DNA from: Nymphaea colorata
Lineage: Eukaryota; Streptophyta; Magnoliopsida; Nymphaeales; Nymphaeaceae
DNA: 64,000 nucleotides
NCBI RefSeq assembly: GCF_008831285.2
Contig: NC_045138.2
Coordinates: 38,369,115 to 38,433,114, forward strand
Direction: 5' to 3'
Position 1 is the stretch's first letter. Each line of letters begins with the position of its first letter. Positions 22,301 to 35,200 of this stretch are shown in pieces. Both the position numbers and the translations under genes were made by a program. The notes below the pieces were generated by a model that was not told where the DNA came from, searched no databases, and was given only the letters and a program-made list of their open reading frames with translations.

Positions 22301-24611
22301 ATTTCACAGTCCAGTATTTTGAAAATCTTGGTTTTTCTGCATAATTTTTCTAATTTTAAATTTATTCTTCAATGTTTAAGCACATCCTACATGAGTTCTA
22401 GTATGATAAACTCATTTTATTAGATGTCTTTCTAAAAAATGCACAAAAAAATAACTTTAGCTTCTGATATAGTTATTGAGTGCTATATAGAGGTAGAGAC
22501 ATAGTTCTCAAGGCATTTTCAAATGAACAATATTTTCCTTATAATCACAACTTTGTGCACTTATAATGAGATTCTGGATCCCTTCAGGTGGAAAACTGAT
22601 TCCTTGGGAACTCCAATCATAGAAGTGTGACAACCACCTGTACTCTTTTTAGTTGAAAATCAAAGACTTAAACATGTAATTTTCGAAAAGGTCAAAAAAG
22701 TTCACTAGAAACAGTTCAATGCACGGATATGTTGAAAATTTTGAACCAATTTCCATCTCGCTTGCTTGCCTCTAGTTCCTACACCATTTCTTGCTTACAC
22801 TCATAATATAACAACCATGATTTACCATTTTGACACAGGAACCTCAGATATTGACTATATAATCGTTATTAAGTCCATCCCAATGACAAATTTATGCACA
22901 ATTTTTTTGTCCATTATATCAGCATTTGGTATAGATCTTATATTAACATCTTTTATAAGACAATTAAGAGGATAGAAGGTATGATTTGGACAAATATGAG
23001 ATTAATTGGACTTGTGCCATCTATTCTCATTCAGTTCAGCAAATAAAAGGTCTAGCTTATCATGAAGCTTCAATCTTAAAAATAAGGTTAGCAAGTCAAT
23101 AACTCTATATTTGTTCTTGCATTTTAAGACATGCATCATCCAAGGCCATTAAACATGCTCAATGATTGCAAATTTAGTACACAAAGACGACATATGTAGG
23201 GTACAAGACAATAGCAAGAATAGGTACATTGTTTTTATTTTTGAACAAAGCATAAGGTTCTAAGAGCAGGATGCATAAGTTTTACCTGTAAAATTTCCAG
23301 AAACAAAGGCACGCGACGCATCTCTGTAGGGGAAAAAGGTTTCATAAGAACTTGAAACTTTAAGAAGTAAATTAAGAATCAGCCAACAGAGAAAACTTTT
23401 GCCCGTGTAGGCAACAAAGCGAATATGAATCCTTGAAACCAACGTCCAATACTCCGCATCTATAACAGAATTTTTTATACTCACTCATATAGGCATTAAA
23501 ACATCAATCTGCATGAAATATGTCAAACTAAGTGCCATCTGAGCTTGTATTTGAGGTTAACCTGCCTGCAAAGTGATGGTAACCTCCACCTACGCCATAA
23601 TGAGTTCTACCTTCAGTTACGTCAAACACAGAGCTGTAATAAAAATCTCAAAATCAATCAAACCAACGAAGCCAAAAGAACCAGCTTAATAATATCAAAT
23701 TCTACAATCCAAGTTGATCTTCAAAGAAACACAGAACAGTACCCAAGGATTCCTAGAAGAATTGGCAACTTATCATCTGCCCCATTGTATCTAGCCAGCT
23801 CTTCTACAGTCCACAGCTTCTGGAAACATGTATTTGAAAAGTGAAACTCAAACAATTGGTTCAAGCAATTTAGAAAATTAAGAATTAAGATCAACACAAA
23901 CGCCAAATGTCTACCATTACCACGAGAAAGAAGTAGCACGAACAACTCACAAAATCTGTGTTTTCCTTAAAAAACCGTCTTACCTACCACCATGGGAATG
24001 GAAATCAAACTGGAGGGTTTTCCGCTCACGAAAAGGAGCACTCCCCTGCCCGGATAGACCGTTCGTTTCAGGCCACTTTCACAGGAAAATGCAAGTCGGG
24101 CACTGCCTTTCCCATGACGGATGACACAAGAAGCAAAAGGAGGGCCTCCTTTTCCTCGGCAACTCATTCTCCTCCATTTAATATTATACAAATCACTGTT
24201 CCGCAAAATTCTTTAGATTCACAAAGATTACTGCCTCGGGTCACTTAGATTCTACAGCACACTTATTCAATTAACAGTCAACTATATCTAACCATTCTCT
24301 ACAGAACCACCAGCCGGACACATGCTGGAGCCCTCCTTCCCCAATCGACAGGCAGTAAAGAAGTAAACAGCAGAGCTCTTACTAAAGAGTCAAATCCCTT
24401 CGACGGACCAAATTTTTTGCGAAGGAAAAAAAAAATGCCGAACATCTACTGAGAAACTTATATTCATCCACGAAAAAATGGCAAAAGATAGGAATGGACT
24501 AACCACTCGTCCGAACGGGTTCAGCGACGACCGGAGGAGAAGAACGGCGAGGAGAGCCACCGGGATCGAAGAAACAACCAGGAAGCGAGGAATCGACGGC
24601 TTGAACAACAT
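19315..24611 (-). CDS. CYB5D2: Neuferricin-like (CYB5D2-type) cytochrome b5/steroid-binding-domain protein, 8 exons, 242 aa
   Basis: Exons on the minus strand: 24611-24504, 23819-23743, 23633-23562, 23323-23286, 21792-21749, 21242-21196, 20155-19981, 19482-19315. They total 729 nt, all with GT-AG borders and compatible phases. The ATG at 24611 gives a membrane anchor (residues 10-28, FLVVSSIPVALLAVLLL). The heme/steroid-binding domain begins LWTVEELARYNG (about 38-49). It contains the family signature HYGVGGGYHHFAGRDASRAF (73-92), with Tyr74 and Tyr80 at the positions that ligate or contact heme in membrane-associated progesterone-receptor (MAPR) family proteins, and ends SVVDWRDFYFKRYKYVG. 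A plant-conserved C-terminal extension follows, with Lys/Ala-rich helix EAKAARGAQLLEKQK and a Cys-rich tail (WCDDGYPRLV, RCACF, GCDPSSKVCVV). Animal neuferricin is a secreted or membrane heme protein; the plant role is little known. A longer-frame ATG at 24705 lies in another frame and is not used. The intron after exon 7 opens with a long (CT)n tract. Confidence 0.9.
19947..19975. repeat. (GA)n tract at the donor of neuferricin intron 7
   Basis: Read on the coding (minus) strand, the intron begins gtcat followed at once by (CT)n. The tract lies within about six bases of the 5' splice site at 19981/19980. Confidence 0.9.
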
Positions 24612-25739
24612 TGCCTGAGGGATCGTAGGGCCTGCCCCCCGGAGACTGCGATGATGAAGGAAGAAGAGAGAGAAGCTTGAGATGAAGGAAGTAGTCCCTC
24701 AACAAAGAGAAAGAGCGGTTCTGCAGCCGTGTGCTTCAGTTTCTGTACTGGATCGGATCACGTACTTGGCGCTCCAACCGTGATTGGAAATGAACCGGGA
24801 TTTTCTTTTCTTGGATCTTTTGTTCTATTGTGGAAGATTGGAGGTTTTACTGCTTAGATTGTTTTACATGTTCGCTTGTTTTTAGACCGTAATTTTGGAT
24901 TTGAATGAGGGTTCAGATCCAATTTTGATGCACCAGGGTTCTCTTTTGGATTTTGGATTTTCTGATGTCTTGGGAAAGAGGAGTATTCAAATGCTTAAAA
25001 TTGAACAGAATATTTGCTTTCTGGATTGCACTTTTAGATTTCAAACGAAGTCCAATTCTGATTTTGATATGTGGTGCAATTGGCGTTTCTTGATGCGAGG
25101 ATTTTATGTTTAAACCAATCCACAATATTAGCTTTATGGATTGCAATTTTAGATTTGAATGAAATATCTAGATCCAATTTTTTTATGTAGCAGAATTTTA
25201 CATTTTGTATATATGTAAGAAAACATAGCAGTTTGCATGCAATCATAGCATAATGTGAGGGATCGCATCATAGATCTTAAGATCTGCAATAAGATATTCG
25301 TATCAAAAAATTAATCCAAATCCACTATCATGAATTTCTTTCCTATATATGTAGAAGGCAGGCACAAAACCCATTCATTCTAAATATCGTGTCAATGTAG
25401 GTTTTTTTAATTACCAAATAAAAAACTTATAAATCTGAATTCAAGACTTGTAATCAATTTATGCAAACCTTTCTCCAAGCATATCAATCACTCATTGAGG
25501 TCGGAGGTGTTGAGTATCCATGATTTTAAGGGGTGTTTGATTGCCCAAACATAAAATCCTTAGGATTTGAGATTCGTGGACTTAAGATCATACTCTTCCA
25601 CATCTGTTCTTAAATCAGACATCTTTTTAGAGCAAACCATTCACACATTTGAAACGCGAAATGTGTGTCACGTTCTAATCCTAAGTGGCCTTGGATTTAG
25701 TCTACCATGTTTGATCTTCTTATTGGATTCGACAGACAA
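24612..25739. other. Upstream region of the neuferricin-like gene
   Basis: The first 150 bases (24612-24760) are GC-richer and probably hold the 5' UTR and transcription start of the minus-strand gene. Beyond 24.8 kb the sequence is AT-rich without a recognised gene. I cannot place a TATA box with confidence. Confidence 0.4.
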
Positions 25740-26170
25740 CAAACTCAGATTTCACTTGGGCCCAATCCGGCCCGACCCAAGTATGGGTCAACCCAGCCCT
25801 GGCCCGACCCAGTCCAATTTTAATAAAAGAAAATTAAAATATTTATTTGTTGTATATAAATATAAGACAAAGTGTATTAAAATATACTAAAATATTAATG
25901 GTAATATGTTTTACCGAACCAAGTTGGGTCCAGACCAATGCAGGCCCAGGATCACGCTTAGCCTGGCCCAATGTCGGCCCAGGCTCAAGCCTAGTCAGAT
26001 TTATTGTCAGGCTCATCCATGCCCAATGTCGGCCCGGGCCAGTTCCTGTCTCCACCCAATGTCGGCCGGCCAAGGCCCGATCCCGGCCCCACCCAATGTT
26101 ACCCCAAGCCCATACCCTATCTGATTCATTGTTGGGCCCGAGCCATTCTGAACCCATTTTTACCGACTGG
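25740..26170. repeat. GGCCC-rich degenerate repeat cluster
   Basis: Many copies of motifs such as cccgaccca, aatgtcggccc and ggcccaatg (25765-25815 and 25915-26140) flank an AT-rich core of about 100 bp. This pattern is typical of subterminal repeats of plant non-autonomous DNA transposons. Clear terminal inverted repeats or a target duplication were not found. Pro-rich frames across it on both strands are by-products. Confidence 0.6.
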
Positions 26171-26279
26171 GCTCCAGCTGGGTGCCCAACCTTATTTTTT
26201 CATTTAAAAGATTTCCCCAGTGAAGGAATTGGAATGGGTTTGCATGGTTAAACAGAAACTTATATCTGCTTTTCTTGCA

Positions 26280-27970
26280 TGTGAAAACAAATTCCATCCA
26301 AACAGGTCACTGAAAGTCCTAGACCCAGGAATTTGGGAACGCCTTTTAGTCCAATGGCCATCCAGACATGCCTCAAACACCCCAAAACGACTTGTGGGGA
26401 TACCTTTGCCATGCGCTTTGCATGCTTCATCTTGTTTAGCATATTATGCAGCCAACAAATATATGTCTCCGATTTTTTGCAGTTAAACATGCCAACTACC
26501 ACCGAGGGTCCGAAATCGTGTTTGAATGTAACAGATTCTTTAAATATGTAGAAATCTCTTATCTATAATCATATAATCACGAGTGTGAAGCTGTGTGGGC
26601 AACTGCTCACATGGCCAGCATGGGCCCCAGCACCCCCCGTAATTTTTTAATTTACATTTAAATTAAAAAAATATTTATCCTATATAAAAAAAATTGAAAA
26701 GCTATATTTTGACTGCTGTCAAAATTTTGAAACTATAATTTAGCTCCCTTCATGAAAAAAATGTAAACTAACGGCGTGTTTGAATGTAAACTAACTTTGA
26801 ACGTAATTGAAAGAACTGATCTAAGATTTGAGCTCGATGTACCCTAACTTGGCTACTTTAATTTCTCTTTCATGTGATGAGATCGACATTAATATGGCAG
26901 TTAGCCCCTTATTTTCAACATGATATTGATATCATGTAAAGTAAAGTTCTGACAATGACATAAACTTTATCATAAATTGGTCAAAGTTTATATCACGCAT
27001 TTGGTTGACAAAGTTACCTCTTGGGTAAGATTTCTTATATTCTTTCAAATCACCGACCTCATGAAAATCAAAGAGATAATAGATTTAGTGGCTCTCTTGC
27101 ACTAAAGTTGGGAAGAGGATAATACGCGACTAAAGTAGCGTTCATATGACATGCTTTTAAAAAAAGGGTTTTGTGAAAGCAGTTTTTTTTTTTAAAAAAA
27201 AAGGTTTTTAATCAGTTTTAAAACCCAGGTCTATATGTTCGGATAATATGACCAAAACATTTTTTCTAAAAATGACATGGGAGTGCTAAATTAATCACTC
27301 CCTTTTCAAAAGCAAAACCCATATTTTATACCATCCAAATGCGTCTCAAATGTTTTAAAAGTAAAGCCATTTTTTACTTTAAAAATTAGTTTATGGGTGT
27401 CATCCAAACGCTAAGATAAATGAAAACGGTGGTTCATATTAATTTAATAACTGGTACCAAAATTAATCAAAAGTTGATTTCCTTATTCTTGTTTCGTGCT
27501 TTTTATTCTAGAGCTTCTCTAGGTATTCTTATTATCTGGCACAGCATCCGGTTACAAACCAGATGGTGGTCAAGAAAATTGTTGGAATTCTTAAAAAAAA
27601 AAAGTAAATATTTAAATATAAAGGGGAAGAAAAAGATGGTGGTCGAGACAATAGTTGATTTTTTTTAAAAAAATATATATATTTTTCAGTTAAAATGTAA
27701 TTATACAATGAGAAAAGAAAGCGTGATATGGCTCCATATTTATTGGCCGACACGCCTAGAAGAATGCAATTTCATGCGACACCGACGACACCGACGGCAT
27801 TGGTTGAAGGAAACGGGAAAGAAAATAGGAAGAACGGTTTCTTGGAAGTTAATGTCGCAAACGTTGATACCCGAGTCGGTTTATTCTTTTTATAACGTTG
27901 ACTCAGTCAGGCTGTATCGGCTGATGCATTTTGACCCGATTCATTGTTCTTTTCAAATCTTATTACTGTT
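26280..27970. repeat. Left copy of a diverged direct duplication
   Basis: Blocks in this segment recur in the same order further right. A: 26285-26540 (attccatccaaacag...cactgaaa, gcatgcttcat, tcgtgtttgaatgta). B: 26880-27110 (acataaactttatcataaattggtcaaa, tgcactaaagttgggga). C: 27447 (ggtaccaaaattaa). D: 27726-27965 (atggctccatatttattggccga, gactcagtcaggctgtatcggct). See the right copy at 28430-30960. Confidence 0.65.
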
Positions 27971-28429
27971 TAATTAAAAAGAAGGCTCATGTGGATCACA
28001 TCGATTATGTAGCCAATTTTAGGGACACAAAGTTGCTTAATTACATTTTATGATTTGATTTACTTTTTGTTTAGCAGAAATATTATATGAGTGTTTTATG
28101 AATCTACTTTAAAAATTGAGTAGAATCATGAAATAAAAAAACAAATGAATCTGTATCGAGGTATTAACGGTGATTCTCAAACATCCAAATCAAACATGTA
28201 CTCACCAATCCAATAAATATAATAAGTACACCAACCACCACACTTAAATTTGTTAGTTTTTTTTTGCTTTTCATAGATGGCAGTTCAGAGTTCAGAATAA
28301 GAGTTCTCTACGAAACCCCATGTTTGGAACAGATTTAGGTGCCTCGTTTCCATAGAAAATCTTTCAGGCCTCACGATATTTCTCGGTGCCCTTACTGAAA
28401 TTTGTGAAATGTGCAGCTTTGAAAATAAA

Positions 28430-30040
28430 TTCTATCCAAACACATCACTGAAATTCCTACCCTTGCAAACAAGAAGCATGAGATCAGCACCGGCACCGGC
28501 ACCGGCACCCCGCATTATGGTGACATAGATGGGAACATGTTCATTTTATGCTACAACGGCTTTTAGGGCACCTTTGTCATGCCTAGTGCATGCTTCATAA
28601 AATTAGCATATCGTCGTCCAACCCAATAATGTGTATCTCCTATCAAGTAGGAATTTTGGTAGTTTGAAAAAAAAAAAACAATCATGTTGGTGACACCATT
28701 TTATTTTTGCAATGCATACTCTTTAAAGTGTGTTTGAACGACCTATCGAGCCAAGCCAAACATCCAGTGGCGGATGTCTTAAGTCCATCATCTTCAAAAT
28801 CCGGCAACCTTGCTATTGTCGCTAGAATAGAAACTCATATATCGTGTTTGAATGTACAAGAACTCCAACCTAATACTTTGGGGCAAAGGTAAGGCATAGC
28901 AGGTCATATTGTTAGAGCCCCTAATAGTAGAGGACCATGTGTTATATGCCGAAAATGACCAAACCCCTCCTCCTAGTAGTGAAACATATAAAATATTTAT
29001 CTTATAAAATTACCAAAATGCCCCTTCAGTAAAAGGTGGAAACTTGTCTTCTTATGCTAATGACATAAGATAAAGACTGCCTTCAAGATATATGGTCTTA
29101 AATCCACAATTCTCGAAATATTAGAGAACCCATAGATGGCGATGGTCATCGGCTGACTGGAAAGAACAAAACCTACTCAACCTTCTTTCTCCAATTAGTC
29201 TTATAAAAACAAAGCTAGTGAGCAATGAAATTTATTATATGGAACATAGAACAAGCTTGATATAGACTTCACGCGTTTGGAGAAATTAGATAATGCTTGC
29301 AGTTTTGCTTCGTTGACGTACCCGTATAAAAGATAATGCAAAACGACAATCAACTTTTTGCATGTCCATAATGGGAAGCGTAAAAGTACTTCAAAACAAA
29401 ATATTGGAACTCTATCTTTATATTTTGAAGCATGTATCTATTATACCACAAACACCATATCCATTTGCTTGAAAATTAAACTCGGACAATCAGTCCATCA
29501 CTTTCAGACAATGAGCGTCAGTTCCTTTTCAACATCCTATCGACGTCATGTAGAATAAAGACTTGTCGAGGACATAAATTTATCATGAGTCGGTCAAATT
29601 TTAAATCACACTTTCATTTGACTCTTGTGTATCGTTTCTTTCTTCATTTCTACCAAGACAAGTGCAGATCAAATATATAATAAATTTCGTATATCTGTTG
29701 CACTAAAGTTGGGGAATAATTTGATGTCATGGACTTACTACAGTCATAATCCACTAGATCTAAGTTCATTTCATTTCATACTGAGTCAATTAGGAGTTAC
29801 GTTGATATGGTTATCATTATATTTAGAAAGAATGCCATTCAAACGCATGCAAGAAAATGCAATATTAATTCATGTATTATTTCGTTCTCATTTATATCTA
29901 CAAGTTTTTTTTGTTTTGTTTGTAATTGGTATCAAAATTAACTTTTCCGATTTCTATTTTATTGGCTTGAAAACTAGGATCCTCTCTCCCCCCCCTCTTT
30001 CTCTCTCATATATATATATATATATTTGATTTAAGATAAG

Positions 30041-30100
<60 letters not shown>

Positions 30101-30960
30101 GAAAATGTTTGATTTAAGATCAGAGTGGAAAGGTCTAATTTTAAATTCATGGGGATTCAAATCACGAGGACCTCAAATCCTAGACAATCAAATGCGTCCT
30201 TGAACGGTGAATTAAGAATATTTCTTCCCCTTCTCTACTCACTTTTTTAATTATAAATGATTAAGAAGAATATGACTTCGAGAACCAAGTTCGTGAAACT
30301 TTTCATAAACAATACTTATTTTGACCAAGATCAAGACAAAAGGCATATATACCACGGGCAATAGATCAATAAAAAAACACAAACAATTGTTTAATATTTA
30401 AAGACAGTGGCTCCAATTAGAGTCAGGTAGTAAACGACGTGTTATCCGAAAAGGGTCTTCCGTCGTCAGAATTGAAAATAAGTATATGTTTTTCAAAGCT
30501 TACTTAGGCATATGCTTGCGTCTTCATGTCCGTAAATTTTTTTACTGTATTTAAGAGTTTCAAGTCAAATTGGATGAAGGAATCTCACCGATAATGTAAT
30601 ATCCGAAAAAAATTTATTAAATATTTCAAGTATTTATTACTTAAATTTTTAAAATAAAAAATACCCTGATATGGCCCCATGTTCATTGGCCGATACGCTT
30701 ATCGGTCTGGAAACCGATACGGTAATAACGTTTATTTAAGTAATTAATTTCCAAAGCATGGAATTTGTAGGAACAAAAAATTCCTGCGCCAAATTTCGGA
30801 TAAAATAAAAGCAGTTTCAAGGCAGTCAGTGTGGTAGACATTGATACTCGAGCCGGTTCATTTTTCTAAGCACTGTCCCAGTCAGGCTGTATCGGCTAAT
30901 GCATTCCGACTTGAATTGTCTTATCTGCGCGATAAAAATTTGAAAGCATATGCTTTGTTA
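28430..30960. repeat. Right copy of the diverged direct duplication
   Basis: A' 28435-28870, B' 29490-29715, C' 29923 and D' 30662-30960 match blocks A-D of the left copy in order. Offsets grow from about 2.15 to 2.98 kb because this copy holds extra sequence, including the (CT)n/(TA)n tract at 29985-30097. No coding potential seen. Confidence 0.65.
29985..30097. repeat. Compound (CT)n-(TA)n microsatellite, duplicated
   Basis: Two successive ctctctc-(atatat)n blocks separated by tttgatttaagataag. The same phrase ttgatttaagat also follows the second block, so the compound unit itself has been duplicated. Confidence 0.85.
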
Positions 30961-31739
30961 ATTATTTAATTTAAATGAAGGGCCCTTGGGAACCGATCCG
31001 GTAATAACTTTTATATAGAAATCAATTTTTGTTCTTTCATGTTTGAGCGAAATCAAACAACTTTCCAGAGCTCTCCTTTTCGTAAAGAGGATGTCGGGTA
31101 TCAAATTCGTATAAAAGATGATCGTCATCGTATATAAAACAAAATTTATCTAACAATTATTTATAGTTGAGTTGCTCGATTTGTAGGGGCCACTTATAAT
31201 TTTCGAGACAGTAATAAATTTCTACTCTTGTTAAAGACCCCTTTTAATACTCAAGAAAACTTAGATGTCATACTTTTATACCATCAAGGTTCTATTTCGT
31301 TTTGAAACTTGGCTAGACATATAATATATATTTCAATTCAATTATCATGTTTAACATTATTTGCAGTCTCTAAAAGTAACATACTGAACTTATATTTTGT
31401 TGACGTGACAACGACCACATAGTTTTTGGCTGAGTTCAAATGAGTATTGTGAAAATAATGAAATCTAATGATATTTTGTTAATCTGATTATTGGCACCAC
31501 TTAGCAGCCTTGATAAGTCACTAATTCGATTCCTGTAAAAGTCAAGTCACAAAAATTCGATTTCTGTAAAAGTCAAAACATAATACCTTAGGCGACCAAA
31601 GCTCCCGACCTCATGGTAAAAAAAAAAAAAAAAAAAGTGGGGTCGTATAAAGGGCGTTTAACTGAGGCAAAATAATTTACCATTGCAGTTAAAAAAAAAA
31701 AAAACTACCTTAATTCACGTTATAAGTTTGTTACCGTGG
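30961..31739. other. Intergenic, nothing recognised
   Basis: AT-rich with poly-A runs at about 31620-31637 and 31690-31704. No gene or repeat I can support. Confidence 0.4.
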
Positions 31740-32282
31740 TCCATAGGGGCGCGTGATCAACGGCCGAGATGATTGCGACTGGACGGCCGAGTTTGATTGT
31801 GACCGGACGGCCACGATCGCGAATCACCGGGCGGCACGTGATCCGCCGAATCACGTCCGCCCCTTATCGTGGCCGGTCCGACGGAACGGACGGTGAGGGT
31901 GGAGAGACGGCGCCGCTCTCAGTCGTTAGCTACGAGAAAGACAAGAAAGGGCTCAATGAATCCCGTGAATTCCCTGCCTCTCCTCGCGGGATCCGTATTC
32001 CGGTTTCTCTATTTATCCGTCCCTTGATTTTATCGCTCGTACTCCCCCGTGTTCCCTCCCGCCCGCACTCCTCTTTCTCTCCCTCTTTTCTTGCTTCTTG
32101 GTTTGGAGGGAGAGGGAGGAGGTGAGATCTCTTTCTGGTCTGCAAATCCCCATTTTCTGGTAGTTTTCTTGCTTCGTATCCGCGCATTCTTTCAGTTGTT
32201 CCTTCTAGATTGGGCTGCTCACGACGATTAGTGTTTCATTTGTTTCTTCTTGGTGGATAAGTGAGTGCCGCCGCCGGGGAAG
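31740..32282 (+). promoter_or_regulatory. CTP synthase promoter/5' leader with 24-bp repeats and a G-box core
   Basis: GC-rich island in AT-rich DNA. Four adjacent related units of 23-25 bp begin acggcc or gcggc at 31760, 31783, 31807 and 31831. The last contains CACGTG (31835-31840), the G-box core bound by plant bZIP and bHLH factors. A CT-rich stretch (32000-32110) resembles plant 5' UTRs. A tataaag occurs upstream at about 31646. Transcription start not determinable by eye. Confidence 0.45.
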
Positions 32283-35200
32283 ATGAAGTACGTTCTTGTT
32301 TCCGGAGGAGTCGTCAGCGGGCTCGGCAAGGGAGTGATGGCGAGCAGCATCGGTGTGGTTTTGAAGGCGTGTGGTCTGCGTGTAACATCCATCAAGATAG
32401 GTATCTCTCTCTCTTGCCTCCTTCTTGTTCTTGTTCTTCTTTCTAGCGAGAAGATGGCGGGCGCGGAGTTGCTTTTATGCACCCAATGTGCAGAAATTTT
32501 GTTTTCAGGGCTTCGACCTGAAATATTTCGTTCGTTTTCGCGTTGTAATGTGAGGAAGAGTAGGGGATTTATTATTTATGCCGTTTGTCGGAAGTTTCGT
32601 TGAGGTATTTCGTTTTTTCTTCCCTTCTGGATTATTAATGGACGCCGGCTTCTGGCAGCGAAAGGTTTCGAAGTTTTTCTCCTGATGTTGGTCACGCGCT
32701 TCCTTCGTTCTATGTGTTTATAGAGTGACACCTTCCGTGACGGCTGAGCGTTACACTATTACTCTCTCACTGTGCGCGTGCGCGTGTGTTCTGTCTCTGT
32801 CTCTCGCTCTCTCTCTCCATCTCTCTATCGATTAATATATTCGGATGATTTAAGTTATTAGACTGGCATCATAGTTTTTTATTTCGTTCCTTAATCTCCC
32901 TATACAAGTCTTTTATTTTGAGAGCGATCCCTTAGGTCAACCCTGGTAGGAAACAAGATACTGCATATAGATTATAACTTGTTCTTGACTATTTGACGGG
33001 TTTGAGGCGTTTATATGCCTCATTTTTCTTGAACTGTATTACTTCGATGATTTTGAGTCCTATATTTTTTGATAAGGAAATGAATCCTTCTTTTTCTTAA
33101 TAATCTTAGGTTTTCACACTTTTCCACTACTACTGTCACTGTTTGTTTATTTAGGTTATTACTATTTGTTATTGTTATTATTGTTGTTTTTTGTTCTGTT
33201 CCGGATTTGATTGTTGAGACGTGTGTAGTTTCTGTTTTCCGTCGTCTAAGTACTTGGAAGATTTCCTTTTTCCCCCAAGAATTTCTACCGCTTTAATTAT
33301 TTACTAAAGAGTTTTTTTTTTTTTAAAACAGTCGTGGTGTCTAGGGTTTCGAAATTTCAAATGCGACCTCGTAAAGGATTTGAGGTTCATTTCTTTTAAT
33401 ATTTACAATGGCTGCCATTCGCTTGTTAGTCAACCTTTTTTTTTGTTACAAATAGGACGGCTTACAGAAATGACGATTTTAGTTTTGTTTTAATTATATT
33501 ATCTGTTGTTGGAAAGAACACGATTCTTTTTTTCTCGGTTCAACTCCTTGTGAAAGAGCGTCAAAGAGAAAACGTGGTCGCATTTCAGCAAATGCTTGTT
33601 GTGGATTTTTTTTCCATTTTTTAGTGTAAGAACGTTCAATGTACCCCAAAAAGTGACGACCGACTCACCAGTCGTTGCGTGAAATTCAAAATCTTTATCA
33701 CCTCCCTAAGGCAGTGCTTGTCTCTCTCTATCTTATGGTGAAATAGTTGAAGTTTTGCTTTCTTTTCTGGTTTGGCTTCTTTAGGAGAAAGGTAGGCCGT
33801 CCCACCGAATCAACTTGCTTACTCTAAAAATGGATGTTGGGGTTAATTCTGGGCTATGTGGTCCCAATTCTTCTTTTTAACCCTGAAAGTTATCGAAACT
33901 TTAATTTAATTATGACGTCAGGATCTGTACAATACTTTTTAACGGTTGCCGTTGGAATTTTGGTGAAACGTTCTGCTCTTTGCACATGGCTAATAATACC
34001 TTTTGTCGTTTGCTACTTCTCCCAAGTGTCGTCAGTTTTTTTCACTTGTATGGAAAACCAGGCAAGCTGCCCACGAAAAGCAAAATTAACAGGTACCTTT
34101 GGTCTGTCCCCGTCCTTTTAATGTAAACTTGCCCTTTTGATAGTGTGTAGTAGAAGATAAAAACAGAATATTACTTTTCATGGTGCTCTTTATTACCACT
34201 TGACGGGTGGATTCCGTTTCGCTCTTTTGCAATTTAGAGTATAATCCCCACTCAAAAGAACGAGCCTTTAACGTTCCTTCAACATTTTGAATGATAAGAA
34301 AATTTAGTGCTTGTTTTCACTCTGAATTTTCGTCCACAAAGTTTTACTATCCCAAATGTAGAGTCCCCTTCTTCGTGCCCTAGTTTATGGTCCTTTTTTA
34401 CCCTTAGTTCCCAATTGTTGCACCAGCATTTTTTTTTTGACTTCCATGAATAAAGCATGAATCTTTCTCTTGAGATTTACAATTCTACTCATATTATTAT
34501 TGGCTCCTTTTTTCTTCAAAAGTTGATTTCCAGTATTATAGCTACATGAGCAAATGATGAAATGAGATATGCTTGTGATTTCTTCTTCTAAGAACCTGTA
34601 TAACCTTCTATAATTCTTCTTTGGTTTTGGTTTTTGGGAAGTTCACACTGCATTCTGTAAATTATTTGTCATCATGTTGGTTTAAGTGAAAGAATTGACT
34701 GTTTGGTGGTGAGCTCGTGGTTGGAATGCCATAAAAGTGGGGAATGTAGACATGGTTATTTTCTGGACAAGTACACCGGTATTGGGATTTACTTTCATAT
34801 TTTTGTTTTGGGTTTTCAGGAGAGTTGATTTACTTCATAAATTCTGATTTATTATATCTCAATTGCTTAGAGCAGTGTAAAAATCCACTTCAAAGTGTAA
34901 TGTGTAGGCTACAACAGGAGGCTTGCACTAAAACAAATACAACACATCAAGCACAAAGGCTTCACATAAATACATGCAAAAGTACACACATAAGGGTAGA
35001 CATAAATAATTTTGTCGATAGGGCTTGCATAAGCTTCAAAAATGGGAGGGAATCATCCTCCCAAGTGTACAACAAGAGGGAGTAAGAGGAAGCTGAGTTA
35101 TCTGTTGGTAGGTCATTCTTGGTCAAAGGCTATCCTTGACAAAAGAATGAGGATAAAATAAACTATAAAGAAACATACACTGTAAATTTAACATCAAATA

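Noticed and set aside
24499-24705. Longer ATG-initiated frame (68 aa) at the 5' end of the neuferricin-like gene
   Set aside because: It is in a different frame from the splice-compatible 36-codon exon that encodes a membrane anchor and joins exon 2 in phase.
25843-26251. Pro/Gly-rich 104-134 aa frames on both strands
   Set aside because: Created by the GGCCC repeat cluster; present on both strands simultaneously with mirror composition.
33834-34121. 95-aa hydrophobic frame inside CTPS intron 1
   Set aside because: Not needed by the CTPS exon chain, no family resemblance, AT-rich chance frame.
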